Assembly (NCBI GenBank): GCA_947649645.1
Contig: CANSSP010000003.1
Span: 62,001 to 126,000, forward strand
Direction: 5' to 3'
Source: an uncultured Roseburia sp.
Lineage (GTDB): Bacteria > Bacillota > Clostridia > Lachnospirales > Lachnospiraceae
Length of the DNA stretch: 64,000 nucleotides
Numbering within the stretch: position 1 is the first letter of the stretch; every line of letters starts with the position of its first letter. Below are positions 30,334 through 38,754 of the stretch, piece by piece. Position numbers and translations under genes: made by a program. The notes below the pieces were generated by a model, which searched no databases, was not told the origin of the DNA, and saw only the letters and a program-made list of their open reading frames with translations.

Positions 30334-30394
30334 GTCACTTTCCTCCATGCCCAGACGTTTCATTGCGCAGACGCCGCGCCCGAAATGTCCGTTC

Positions 30395-30919
30395 TCACAC
30401 GTTCTCCCATGCCACACCGGCCACCACCAGAAGCGCGCCGGCAAAAATACAGAAATCCGAGATATTAAAAATAATCCGCCGAAACCGCCCGGGCCCGGCG
30501 TCAACCCGGAAATAATCCACTACATGCCCTTTTACGAGCCGGTCGTACAGATTAGAGGCGCCGCCTCCGACAAGCAGCGCCATCCCCGACTTAACCGGCA
30601 CCCTCCCCGGCGAACATAAAAGAACGCCATAGCCGGCGCCGGCAGCAAGGAGCATACACGCATGGATCACGCGCATCTGCCCGGGCCGCTTCTCCAGAAA
30701 ATTGAGCGTGGCGCCTTTATTATAATATTTCTCAATCACAATCCGGCCTGCCCTTCCCCTCCCGGGGCCGTCGGGGCGCCGTCTCCTGTCTGCAGAAGGA
30801 AAACGGATTCCTTCCCACACATGGCTTTCGCCACAGACATACGCTTTGTCTACATAGCGCTTGATCTTAAAATCCAGCAGGATGACCCCCGCCGTCACCA
30901 GCAGATAACCTGCATCCAT
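30395..30919 (-). CDS. lspA: Signal peptidase II family protein with insertion
   Basis: 174 residues. LspA hallmarks are NKGATLNF, GGGASNLYDRLVKGHVVDYF and FNISDFCIFAGA, giving two catalytic Asp (about residues 135 and 155). LspA cleaves lipoprotein signal peptides in the membrane. Between residues about 26 and 60 is an Arg/Gly/Pro-rich polar stretch (SADRRRRPDGPGRGRAG) normally short in LspA; it would sit between helix 1 and the first conserved block. Only three bases separate it from the STM4011-like gene. It may be a specialised paralogue of the housekeeping enzyme. Confidence 0.78.
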   Translation of the reverse strand: MDAGYLLVTAGVILLDFKIKRYVDKAYVCGESHVWEGIRFPSADRRRRPDGPGRGRAGRIVIEKYYNKGATLNFLEKRPGQMRVIHACMLLAAGAGYGVLLCSPGRVPVKSGMALLVGGGASNLYDRLVKGHVVDYFRVDAGPGRFRRIIFNISDFCIFAGALLVVAGVAWENV

Positions 30920-30923
30920 TCCG

Positions 30924-32414
30924 TCACCCCCAGCGTCTCACTATCTCTTTATCCTCTCCGTCAGCCGAATCCCCCGCCGCAAAAACCTCATCTGCTGACA
31001 GGCCCGTCCACTGACAGATCATCCTTACACCGTTCGCTTTGTCCGCCCCGGCTGCCACAATCTGCAGACAGTTTCCCTCCACAAAGCAGCGCACCCGCTC
31101 CCGCTCCCCGGCAGGCAGCGCCTGAAAAACCGTCTCTGCCTCCCCGCTTTGCCACGGCGCCTTTGAGGGCCTTAACAGCGTGATCTTATACGGCCTTCCG
31201 CCGCTTCGCTCCGTTAAAATCCGGTAACGAAATCTCTCCCTGTTCCGTCTGCATTCCAAAACACAGGATTCCTTTAAAAAGAAAAAATATTCTCTCTTTT
31301 CTTCCTGTCCTTTCAGGACAATATGCGCCCCGCCCGCAAAGACACCTCCGCGAAACAGATACCAGATATCGCGGCAGCGCGACAATGCCTCGTCATACGG
31401 CAGCGTCGTCGCAAAAAAGAGGGCCGTTTTTCCCGCGGACAGCGCTTTAAGCCCCGCAACAGTCTCTGCCGGGACACACTTCCGGTCTTTTTTTCGCCCT
31501 CCCGCACCCCCGCCCTCCGTCAGCGTGCCTGCGATATCAAAAAAAGCAGCCTTCGGCCGACGCGGAATCCGAAACAACGGATACGGGCCGAACAATGCCC
31601 GGTTCAGAAAATCTTCCCTGCCGCCATAAGCAAGGTAGCAGGAACAATACGTTCTCCTGCACAGCGGAGGCTTTTGCTCTTTGGGCATGGATTCCAGACG
31701 AAAATTAAGCGCCGGACCGATATTACAGGCGCGCAGCCTTCCGTCCCCTTCTGCAAAAATCCTTCCCGCGCACCTGGCAGCGTCCGCCGCTGTCTTTGTC
31801 ACTTCCCGTATAAAATAAGGATCGATCTCCTGAAACGCCCGCTTCTCCTCTTCCGTGTAAGGCCGCCCAAGGCCATCCATCCGGTTCAGCCAGAAATAAA
31901 CTTCTTCCGGCAGACTGTGCGCAAGCTCCCTGAGCAGGCTAAGACGCGACGGTGCCGCCACCGCCCCGGCACAGACCGTTACGCCCACGTCCAGCAGCGC
32001 CTTCACAGCTTTTGTAAAACGCAGAATCGTCGTCATTTCCGGATGAAACGTCGCCCAAAGCCGCAGTTTCTCCGGCACTCCCCCGGCAGCCGCAAACGCC
32101 GCAGCCGCTTCCCCGGCAGAAAAGCTTAAGTTTGTCTGCGCTCCCACCACGTCCATCCAGGGCTGCGCGCTTAAGCCCGCCAGTCCTTCCCAATACCACG
32201 GGTGCACCAGCGCCTCACCATAGGGAACCACCATCAGAGCACGGATCCCGGCGGCCTGTGCCCGCACATTCAGAGTCTGCACAAAAGAAAACCACTGCTC
32301 CCGGTCCCTCGCAAGCTCCCGCTCTGTCGCCGCATGTTTTGAAAACGGACAATATGAACAATGATAATTACAGCTTTTAAGACTGCCGCGGTACAAAATC
32401 ATGCGTCCCCTCAT
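30924..32414 (-). CDS. STM4011-family radical SAM protein fused to HAD phosphatase domain
   Basis: 496 residues. The N-terminal about 290 residues are a radical SAM domain with CxxxCxxC at Cys15, Cys19, Cys22 (CNYHCSYCPF) and a later Cys cluster (RACNIGP, RRTYCSCYLAYGG) that could hold a second cluster or zinc. The last 200 residues form a HAD-type domain (Cof-like): motif I DIAGTLTE, motif II ATTLP, motif III Lys in ADKANGV and motif IV GDSADGEDKE. The second Asp of motif I is Ala, as in phosphonatases. It overlaps the STM4012-like gene and shares its operon. Start at 32414 or 32402 cannot be separated. Product unknown. Confidence 0.82.
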   Translation of the reverse strand: MRGRMILYRGSLKSCNYHCSYCPFSKHAATERELARDREQWFSFVQTLNVRAQAAGIRALMVVPYGEALVHPWYWEGLAGLSAQPWMDVVGAQTNLSFSAGEAAAAFAAAGGVPEKLRLWATFHPEMTTILRFTKAVKALLDVGVTVCAGAVAAPSRLSLLRELAHSLPEEVYFWLNRMDGLGRPYTEEEKRAFQEIDPYFIREVTKTAADAARCAGRIFAEGDGRLRACNIGPALNFRLESMPKEQKPPLCRRTYCSCYLAYGGREDFLNRALFGPYPLFRIPRRPKAAFFDIAGTLTEGGGAGGRKKDRKCVPAETVAGLKALSAGKTALFFATTLPYDEALSRCRDIWYLFRGGVFAGGAHIVLKGQEEKREYFFFLKESCVLECRRNRERFRYRILTERSGGRPYKITLLRPSKAPWQSGEAETVFQALPAGERERVRCFVEGNCLQIVAAGADKANGVRMICQWTGLSADEVFAAGDSADGEDKEIVRRWG

Positions 32415-33726
32415 GCCACTCCTCCCACTCCCGCATCGCCGTTCTGATCTGCGGAGAAATCAGCTGCGGCCCCAGATAGTCAGAAAACCCAAGCCCTTCC
32501 TCTGTCAGGAAAAGAAAGTCCGTCTCTTTCACAAAACCACATTCCATCCAGTCCTTCAGCACAGGAAAATCATCCGTGACCTCACTCTCAAACCGTTCCC
32601 GATACCGCATGCGATCCATTCCCGGATATATCAGCAGATGCCGGATCACATAGCGGCGTTTTATCTCTTCCTGTGACAAAACAATGCCATGTGTAATCCG
32701 TGTAAAATCTTCTGTTTTTTCATACTCATCCAGCCGCATAAGACAATCTTTCCTGGTGATGGCGTACGGGCTGCAGAAATGAAGATTTCCGACATAACTC
32801 CTTCCCCCGCATCCCAGCGCCAGAGAAGTGCCGAAACCGCATTCCGAAAATGCTCTTTTACCGCCACCGCGCACAAACCGGCGCATCGAGTCCTGTCTGA
32901 ACCCGTTTTCCCGCAAAAAACGGCTTGCGCACAGATACTGCGCATATGCAGCTGCAGGGTCCGGCACGACGCCTTCCCGCACAAGCCCCGCTCCATGCTT
33001 TACATACAACGGATATAAAAAGATTTCGTCCGGCTCATACGATAGCGCCGTAGAAAGAGACGCGCGCAGGCTTTCCTTCGTCTGCCCTGGAATACCGTAA
33101 ATAAAATCCACATTAACGCACGGGAAATCAAACGATTTTAAAAGCGCAAGCGCCTCCCGGGCCCGCCTGGCGTCATGGCGCCTTCCCAGCGCGGCCAGCT
33201 CCTGGTCGGAAAAACTCTGAATGCCCATACTCACACGCACCGCACCGGCGCGCTTTATCACCGCAAGCTTTTCCGCCGTCGTCTGATTCGGCGCCGTCTC
33301 GATGACAAGCTCCCGCTTTGCACGAAAACAAAAATAGTTTTCCAGCAGCTCAAACATAAGCTCCATCTGCTTTTCCGACAGAAAAAAAGGCGTGCCGCCG
33401 CCGATCACCACCTCGGAAAACTCCGTTTCATATGGCTTTAACAGTGCGGCATACTGCCGGCACTGGCGTCCCACAGCATCCAGATACCGGTCGGCCGCCG
33501 CCGCATCCTCCCCCGCCACGGAAAACAGATTACAATATCCGCACTTTGTCTCACAAAACGGGACGTGCAGATAGAGTCCGTGGCCGCCGCCCGCAAGCAA
33601 AGGGGCGTACTCCTTCAGAGAAAGATCCTTCAGCGGCCGGTAGGCTGTCTTGTGCGGATAACTGTACATATACTGAAGATACGGATTCTGATCCGCCGCC
33701 TCTTTTCGCTCTTTGCAAGCCCCCAT
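32377..33726 (-). CDS. STM4012-family radical SAM protein (HemN-like)
   Basis: 449 residues related to oxygen-independent coproporphyrinogen oxidase. Cys58, Cys62, Cys65 (LYLHVPFCETKCGYCNLFSV) would hold the 4Fe-4S cluster for S-adenosylmethionine; the GGGTPFF block near residue 110 is SAM-binding. HemN-like C-terminal region. The co-occurrence with STM4011, STM4013, STM4014 and STM4015 makes a role in haem synthesis unlikely; instead it is expected to modify a substrate specific to this cluster. AGGAGG site. Confidence 0.85.
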   Translation of the reverse strand: MGACKERKEAADQNPYLQYMYSYPHKTAYRPLKDLSLKEYAPLLAGGGHGLYLHVPFCETKCGYCNLFSVAGEDAAAADRYLDAVGRQCRQYAALLKPYETEFSEVVIGGGTPFFLSEKQMELMFELLENYFCFRAKRELVIETAPNQTTAEKLAVIKRAGAVRVSMGIQSFSDQELAALGRRHDARRAREALALLKSFDFPCVNVDFIYGIPGQTKESLRASLSTALSYEPDEIFLYPLYVKHGAGLVREGVVPDPAAAYAQYLCASRFLRENGFRQDSMRRFVRGGGKRAFSECGFGTSLALGCGGRSYVGNLHFCSPYAITRKDCLMRLDEYEKTEDFTRITHGIVLSQEEIKRRYVIRHLLIYPGMDRMRYRERFESEVTDDFPVLKDWMECGFVKETDFLFLTEEGLGFSDYLGPQLISPQIRTAMREWEEWHEGTHDFVPRQS

Positions 33727-33738
33727 CTGTTCTGCCTC

Positions 33739-34614
33739 CTATAGAAAAAAATGCTTATACGGAACCACATTGACCGCCGGATGGCAGATCCCGTGAAACT
33801 GACAGCCGTCCTCCCCATAGCACGTCCCGTGATCCGAACAGCAGATGACAAACGTTTTTCCGCGCCGCCGTTTCCAGCCGTCAAACAGCCGTCCCAGGTG
33901 TCCGTCCACATATCGAAGCGCCGCCGCATGTGTTTTAAGACTGTCACATGAAGTGCCTTCCAGATAAAAGTAATTCGGATAATGTATCGCAGACACATTC
34001 AGATAAAGGAAAATATGCTTCTTTGCATCGGCATCTTCCACTTTTTTCAATATAAAATCCACCTGATTTCTGGTACTCTCCTTCACCGGACACCCGAAAG
34101 AAGGATTCCAGTAGCTTTTCTTAAAATACCCCGGAAATACCCTTCCCAGATCAGAGCGCTTGTCAAAAAAAGACACACCGCCCACACACCAGGTATCATA
34201 GCCGTCCTGTGCCAGCCCCTCCATAATGGTACTGCCGGAAAAACCATATGCCCCCTCCGGAACGCTCCTCCGAAGCCCGATCGCCGTCGGATAAAACAAA
34301 AGCTCCCGCTGCGCCTGGTTTTTCACATCATCCCGGCAGGGCAGGAATCCGGCAAACATCGCATGATGAGACGGATACGTAAACGTCCCCGGCGCCTGAG
34401 CCTTCTGCCAGGCGCCATACCTGCCAAGCACAGGCGTCCTGCCAGCCGCTTCCTCCTGCGCCGCCGCGTCATAGCGCAGGGCATCCAGACAGACAAACAG
34501 GATATCGGCGCTCCCCACCACCTGCCTCATATCTACCGACACCTTCCCATGACTGGCCGAAGTCAGCGGCAGATGCGGCAGAACCGCTCTCTCCTCTTCC
34601 CTTTCCCCTGTCAT
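33739..34614 (-). CDS. STM4013-family sulfatase-like hydrolase
   Basis: 291 residues of the alkaline phosphatase superfamily. DILFVCLDALRYDAA supplies the metal-binding Asp (about residue 44), FTYPSHHAMF the candidate nucleophile, and CSDHGTCYGEDG plus FHGICHPAVN the second metal-ligand Asp/His set. No Cys/Ser-x-Pro-x-Arg sulfatase motif, so a phosphoesterase or phospho/sulfo-transferase reaction is likelier than a classical sulfatase. No signal peptide: cytoplasmic, as an enzyme in a biosynthetic path. Its ATG overlaps the STM4014-like stop (ATGA). Confidence 0.85.
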   Translation of the reverse strand: MTGEREEERAVLPHLPLTSASHGKVSVDMRQVVGSADILFVCLDALRYDAAAQEEAAGRTPVLGRYGAWQKAQAPGTFTYPSHHAMFAGFLPCRDDVKNQAQRELLFYPTAIGLRRSVPEGAYGFSGSTIMEGLAQDGYDTWCVGGVSFFDKRSDLGRVFPGYFKKSYWNPSFGCPVKESTRNQVDFILKKVEDADAKKHIFLYLNVSAIHYPNYFYLEGTSCDSLKTHAAALRYVDGHLGRLFDGWKRRRGKTFVICCSDHGTCYGEDGCQFHGICHPAVNVVPYKHFFL

Positions 34615-35660
34615 ATAAATCCTCCCTGCACCAGACCTTCACGCATCATCCTTGCCTGGTGACGGTAAATCACATTTTCATGAAAAATATCCTGGTAAAT
34701 CAGATCGCCCTGCGCATTCATTTCTATGATTCTGGGTTCCCCGCTCCCCTTTTCCAGCAGCAGATCAATCCCCGCGCTCCGAAGCCCCGGAAAACACTGT
34801 ACCGCCCTCCGGCACAGATCAGAAACCTTTTCCAGGACCGGGCCTGGCAGCCCGAGCGCGTCCGCCCTCAGCGGATGATTGTTCAGATGCAGGTTGGTGA
34901 CCGGACCTTTTGACAGCCTTGCCAGGATAAAATCCACTTTATTGTCCTGCACCACTGCGCGCAGATCATACGAGAGCCCCCGATATGCCGTTTTCGCGTA
35001 CCAGCGCTCCACAACACATCCCAGCTTTAATATCCGCTCAAGCAGCGAAAAAATCTCTTCCGGTTTCCCAAAGCGCCGGAGCCGCTTTGTATTCACCAGA
35101 CCACCCTCCGCGGTCTGCATCGCGCAGGTATAAAGCGCCATCTGCCCAGTGGACGGCTGCCAGCGGAACGCCGACACTCCGGCGGCTCCAGAGCCCTTTA
35201 CCGGTTTGACAAAAACCTGGCACACGCCCTGTTTTCGCATCCCTTCAATAAGCCCCTCCACCGACAGACTCTCCCGGCCCGGCACGTCCGCATCCAGAAG
35301 TTCCGTCACTGCAAGTCCCGCGGAAATCAGCCTGTCCTTGCAGAACCGCTTGTCAAGCAGCGCCGCGATCGCAGACGGGTGATTTAAAAACGCCATATCA
35401 CACGACTCTGCCGCCTGTACAAGCGCCGCAAGCCGGCCCTCATATTCCCGTGTCAGTATGTCCAGCTCGTCAAGCGAAGCGCTTTTCCACACAGGCGGGT
35501 CGATCTTTAAAAAAATCTCCCCTCCAGGAGGACATGCCAGCCACTCCTGTACTCCGCTCCAGTCCACAAACTGAAGCGAAAGTCCCTCCTGCGCTGCCGC
35601 CCGGTTTAAGTACACCGTCCGCTTCGTATCGCGGTTTCCCAATAGTACGGCCTGTCTCAT
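34611..35660 (-). CDS. STM4014-family protein (ATP-grasp-like)
   Basis: 349 residues. VFVKPVKGSGAAGVSAFRW (about 165) and RIIEMNAQGDLIYQ (about 320) match the ATP-grasp Lys/Gly-rich loop and metal-binding Glu/Asn. Enzymes of this fold join a carboxylate to an amine or thiol with ATP, so it could ligate an amino acid onto a small molecule or a protein. It overlaps its neighbours on both sides by ATGA, so is translated with them. Confidence 0.82.
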   Translation of the reverse strand: MRQAVLLGNRDTKRTVYLNRAAAQEGLSLQFVDWSGVQEWLACPPGGEIFLKIDPPVWKSASLDELDILTREYEGRLAALVQAAESCDMAFLNHPSAIAALLDKRFCKDRLISAGLAVTELLDADVPGRESLSVEGLIEGMRKQGVCQVFVKPVKGSGAAGVSAFRWQPSTGQMALYTCAMQTAEGGLVNTKRLRRFGKPEEIFSLLERILKLGCVVERWYAKTAYRGLSYDLRAVVQDNKVDFILARLSKGPVTNLHLNNHPLRADALGLPGPVLEKVSDLCRRAVQCFPGLRSAGIDLLLEKGSGEPRIIEMNAQGDLIYQDIFHENVIYRHQARMMREGLVQGGFI

Positions 35661-36532
35661 TCTGTCAGCATGGCGTTCCGGTATATTTCGCCGTCAAACT
35701 CGTCGTCCTCATTCTGCTCGGAAACATCCACCTCAATCGGCAGCTCACACAGCTTATCCATCATCTCATCAGACAGATAGTGATAGTGCACATCGAGTTT
35801 TCTGATATTCGTCTGCGCCGGTATCTTTTCCAGAAGAAGTGCGCCTCCTTTGTCCGTCAGCGTCCCCATCGACAGATCCAGCGTATGAATCTGCCCGATA
35901 TACTTGCTCTCAAGCACAATCTGCGTCAGCTCGTCCTGTATCTCACTGTCCACAATTCCCAGATATTCCAGACACGGGAAATCCGATTTTTCAAGAAATT
36001 CCCGGACTGCACCTTCGTCCCCGTCAAAGCCATAACCATCGACGCCAATGTAGAGAATGAGCTTCTTTAAATTGGGAAGCTTTGCCTTCTGTATGGATTC
36101 GATCACGTCCACCGGAAGACCTCCGCAGATAATCGTCAGCGCCTCAAGGCCTTCATGACAGATATCGCCCAGCTTAAGATCCGTGCTCCCCTTTATGGTC
36201 AGCTCCTTAAGTCCGGGCATCGCAGCCCAGATCCTGCTGTAATCACCCTGTATAATCCACGACACCTCACAGGATTCATAATCCATATCCCCGACAAACA
36301 ATTTTCTGATATGAGAAAACTGCTCCGGATTCTCCACAATCCCGTCCAGAACCGGCTGACAGCTCTTATCCCAGCATTCGCCCCAGTCGCCGATTGCCAG
36401 TTCCTCTGATTGCGGGAAATCCGGATCCGCCAGGATATCGCCGATCATATCCTTCACGCTTTTTCCCCCGTCATTCCATTCCTCATAGCTGTACTGATAA
36501 ACCTTCCGCCCATCGCACATCTCAAAACTCAT
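35657..36532 (-). CDS. STM4015-family leucine-rich-repeat-like protein
   Basis: 291 residues, acidic, first gene of the operon. Repeated units of about 25-30 residues built on LxxLxI and LKKLxL (GLKELTIKGS, GLEALTIICGG, NLKKLILYIGV, CLEYLGIVD, IHTLDLSMG, IRKLDVHYHY) indicate a leucine-rich-repeat solenoid. No signal peptide, no catalytic motif. As the only non-enzyme of the set, it may be a scaffold, sensor or substrate; that is inference. The ATG has a strong AGGAGGG site at seven bases and the promoter lies at 36565-36593. Confidence 0.83.
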   Translation of the reverse strand: MSFEMCDGRKVYQYSYEEWNDGGKSVKDMIGDILADPDFPQSEELAIGDWGECWDKSCQPVLDGIVENPEQFSHIRKLFVGDMDYESCEVSWIIQGDYSRIWAAMPGLKELTIKGSTDLKLGDICHEGLEALTIICGGLPVDVIESIQKAKLPNLKKLILYIGVDGYGFDGDEGAVREFLEKSDFPCLEYLGIVDSEIQDELTQIVLESKYIGQIHTLDLSMGTLTDKGGALLLEKIPAQTNIRKLDVHYHYLSDEMMDKLCELPIEVDVSEQNEDDEFDGEIYRNAMLTE

Positions 36533-36564
36533 TGCCTTTCCCTCCTGTTTCTATTCTTTTCATC

Positions 36565-36593
36565 AGTATACACAATTCAGCCTGTAAGTTCAA
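36565..36593 (-). promoter_or_regulatory. Promoter of the STM4015-4011 operon
   Basis: TTGAAC, 17 bases, TATACT on the minus strand (-35 at 36588-36593, -10 at 36565-36570), preceded by the TGTG of an extended -10. The leader to the first ATG is about 25 bases. Confidence 0.82.
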
Positions 36594-36679
36594 TATATCC
36601 ATAATTATCCATAAAATATTCTGTTTTTCGATAATTAACTGAAACAAATTATTTTTTTTATTTTTTTTCACAAAAACAC

Positions 36680-36708
36680 TTGACTATATTTATTTTATCT
36701 GATATATT
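36680..36708 (+). promoter_or_regulatory. Divergent promoter
   Basis: TTGACT, 17 bases, TATATT on the plus strand in an AT-rich stretch. It is back-to-back with the STM401x promoter, about 85 bases apart, and starts transcription near 36715. Confidence 0.8.
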
Positions 36709-36714
36709 AAACCT

Positions 36715-37194
36715 ATCAAAAGAAAACAGGAAAATAAAAAGAAAAGGAGGTACAGTCCACTGGGAACATAACGATCTGCCGCATACGATAAAAAAAGAAA
36801 GAGAGGTACGGACCACCGAAAACGTAATCGCATTCGCTTTTTCAATCAGCCCGACACAGAAAACATGACACTTCCGCCAGAGGAAAAGAAATCAGTGTCA
36901 GCCGAATTCGTTCAGATATGATACGATTTCAGTCGTCATACGAAAACAGGAACAGAGGATGGAAGGGAAAAGTCGAAGAAGACCAAAAGAAAAGACTGGT
37001 GGCAGCGCATAGCAGAATATCCCAAAGCAGGCTTTCGAAGAGAAGTTTTGAAAACAGCAGAAGCTGTGAAAGAGATCTCAAAAAGCTTTCAGAACCGGCC
37101 GGACGGACAGATGGGTATGCCGAAACCAGCACAGGGAGTTATCAGTACTGCAAAACAAAAAGAAAGAGGTAACGTCCAATGGATGAGATAGTTT
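36715..37194 (+). other. A-rich transcript: possible RNA or decayed small gene
   Basis: Between a strong promoter and a strong terminator lies an A/purine-rich segment unlike its neighbours. It has no gene I can support. In one frame, 36772-37191, it reads as protein with only one internal stop (TGA at 36919-36921): segments include TLPPEEKKSVSAEFVQ before the stop and KDWWQRIAEYPKAGFRREVL and GMPKPAQGVISTAKQKERG after it. No start codon with a ribosome binding site fits. Three copies of a motif AAAGAAAGAGGTA-CGTCCA sit at about 36736, 36793 and 37156. It may be an RNA or a relic. Confidence 0.45.
36736..36830 (+). repeat. Two tandem copies of a ribosome-binding-site-like motif
   Basis: Copies of about 37 bases at 36736-36772 and 36793-36829 share an AAAAAGAAA lead, a GAGGTAC core and a CCAC segment and match at roughly four-fifths of positions. 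A third, shorter copy at 37156-37190 has GAGGT, eight bases and ATG, giving the five-codon reading frame MDEIV. The copies end in a stop (TAA) four codons later. Confidence 0.55.
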
Positions 37195-37233
37195 AAAAGG
37201 CGGCATCAAATAAAATCTGATGTCACCTTTTTC
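37195..37233. terminator. Bidirectional terminator
   Basis: AAAGG-C-GGCATCA (37196-37208) pairs with TGATGTC-A-CCTTT (37218-37230), with TTTTT on the plus strand and TTTT on the minus strand. It ends both the A-rich transcript and the aspartate kinase gene. Confidence 0.85.
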
Positions 37234-37241
37234 ATTGCTTT

Positions 37242-38561
37242 TTATAACTGTGTCTCCACAAAAATATCGTAGATTGCCCGGATGGCATTTTCAAAATCCG
37301 CGTTGCTGACGCCGATTATAACATTCAGCTCCGAGGATCCCTGGTCAATCATCTTGACATTGACATTGGCATGCGCCAGCGCGGAAAAGATTCTTCCCGC
37401 CGTCCCTCTCGTGGATTTCATACCTCTTCCCACCACCGCGACCAGCGCCAGATCGGCCTCAAGCTCAATACTGTCCGGCTCCGCCAGGCGGTGAATCGCA
37501 GAGATCACGGCCTGCTCTTTTCCCTCAAATTCGGGCTGATGAACAAAAATCGTCATCGTATCAATCCCCGAAGGCATATGTTCAAAGGAAATACCGTTTT
37601 CTTCAAAGGCGCTTAATACCTTTCTCCCAAACCCGACCTCCGTGTTCATCATATCCTTATCAATATTGACCGAGACAAATCCCTTTTTTCCTGCAATTCC
37701 GGTAATCGTATATCTGGACGAGTGGCAGGTACTCTCAACAATCCAGGTCCCTTCGTCGTCCGGCGCGTTTGTGTTTAAAATATGAATCGGAATCCCTGCC
37801 TTGCGCACCGGGAAAATCGCATCCTCGTGCAGCACGCTCGCCCCCATATAAGAAAGCTCGCGCAGTTCACGGTAGGTAATCGTCTTGATCGGCCGTGGAT
37901 TTTTGATAATTCTCGGATCCGCGATCAGAACGCCCGACACATCGGTCCAGTTCTCATAGCAGGACGCGTGCACCGCCCGCGCAACGATAGAGCCGGTGAT
38001 ATCCGAACCGCCGCGGGAAAACGTGCGGATACTCCCATCCGGCGCACAGCCGTAAAATCCAGGAATCACCGCCCGCTCGATCTTTCCCAGACGCTCCGAC
38101 AATACGGCGTTTGTCTTATCCGGATCAAAATTACCGTCCTCGTCAAAGAAAATCACCTCTGCGGCATCCACAAACGTATACCCGAGATAATTCGCCATAA
38201 TAAGACCATTCAGATATTCCCCGCGGGACGCGGCATAATCCACTCCGATCTTCTGTCTGAAGTTCACGCTGATCTGCTTAAACTCTTCCTCCAGGGACAG
38301 CCGCAGATTAAGGCCATTAATAATTGTGTCATAGCGGTCCTTGATTTTCATCAGGGGAATCCTGAACTCCTCATCTGCCTCCGCAAGCGCATAGCAGGCA
38401 TACAGCATATCTGTCACCTTCGTGTCCCTGGCGTTTCTCTTGCCCGGCGCACTCGGAACCACGTATCTTCTCTCCTTGTCGGCACTTATGATTTTCCCCA
38501 CCTTGGCAAACTGCTCCGCACTTGCGAGAGAACTGCCGCCAAACTTCACAATTTTAATCAT
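37242..38561 (-). CDS. Aspartate kinase
   Basis: 439 residues. The kinase domain has KFGGSSLA at the N-terminus and FSRGGSDITGSIVARA; two ACT domains follow (VNIDKDMMNTEVG and VAVVGRGMKSTRGTAGR), which carry feedback regulation by lysine, threonine or both. It phosphorylates aspartate at the start of lysine, threonine and methionine synthesis. ATG at 38561 is chosen over an upstream TTG at 38579; GGAGGAG lies 11 bases before it. Monofunctional, single-gene unit with the bidirectional terminator behind it. Confidence 0.95.
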   Translation of the reverse strand: MIKIVKFGGSSLASAEQFAKVGKIISADKERRYVVPSAPGKRNARDTKVTDMLYACYALAEADEEFRIPLMKIKDRYDTIINGLNLRLSLEEEFKQISVNFRQKIGVDYAASRGEYLNGLIMANYLGYTFVDAAEVIFFDEDGNFDPDKTNAVLSERLGKIERAVIPGFYGCAPDGSIRTFSRGGSDITGSIVARAVHASCYENWTDVSGVLIADPRIIKNPRPIKTITYRELRELSYMGASVLHEDAIFPVRKAGIPIHILNTNAPDDEGTWIVESTCHSSRYTITGIAGKKGFVSVNIDKDMMNTEVGFGRKVLSAFEENGISFEHMPSGIDTMTIFVHQPEFEGKEQAVISAIHRLAEPDSIELEADLALVAVVGRGMKSTRGTAGRIFSALAHANVNVKMIDQGSSELNVIIGVSNADFENAIRAIYDIFVETQL

Positions 38562-38754
38562 CCTCTTCTGCTCCTCCAACTGCCATCTCTGTGGCTAAGC
38601 TAATGATATATATATTATCATAAATAGCGATTACGTCAAATCATTTTTTTCGGAAAATCGCCATTTTTGCCATTTTTTCACGCAAAAATGCAGCCACATA
38701 CACCCGCATGCCCAGGACGCCGGTGCCGTAAAAGAGCTCCGGTCCTCTCCATCC

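Noticed and set aside
36918-37172. Plus-strand frame MIRFQSSYENRNRGWKGK
   Set aside because: No ribosome binding site; another frame of the same stretch is more protein-like though interrupted, so neither is called as a gene.
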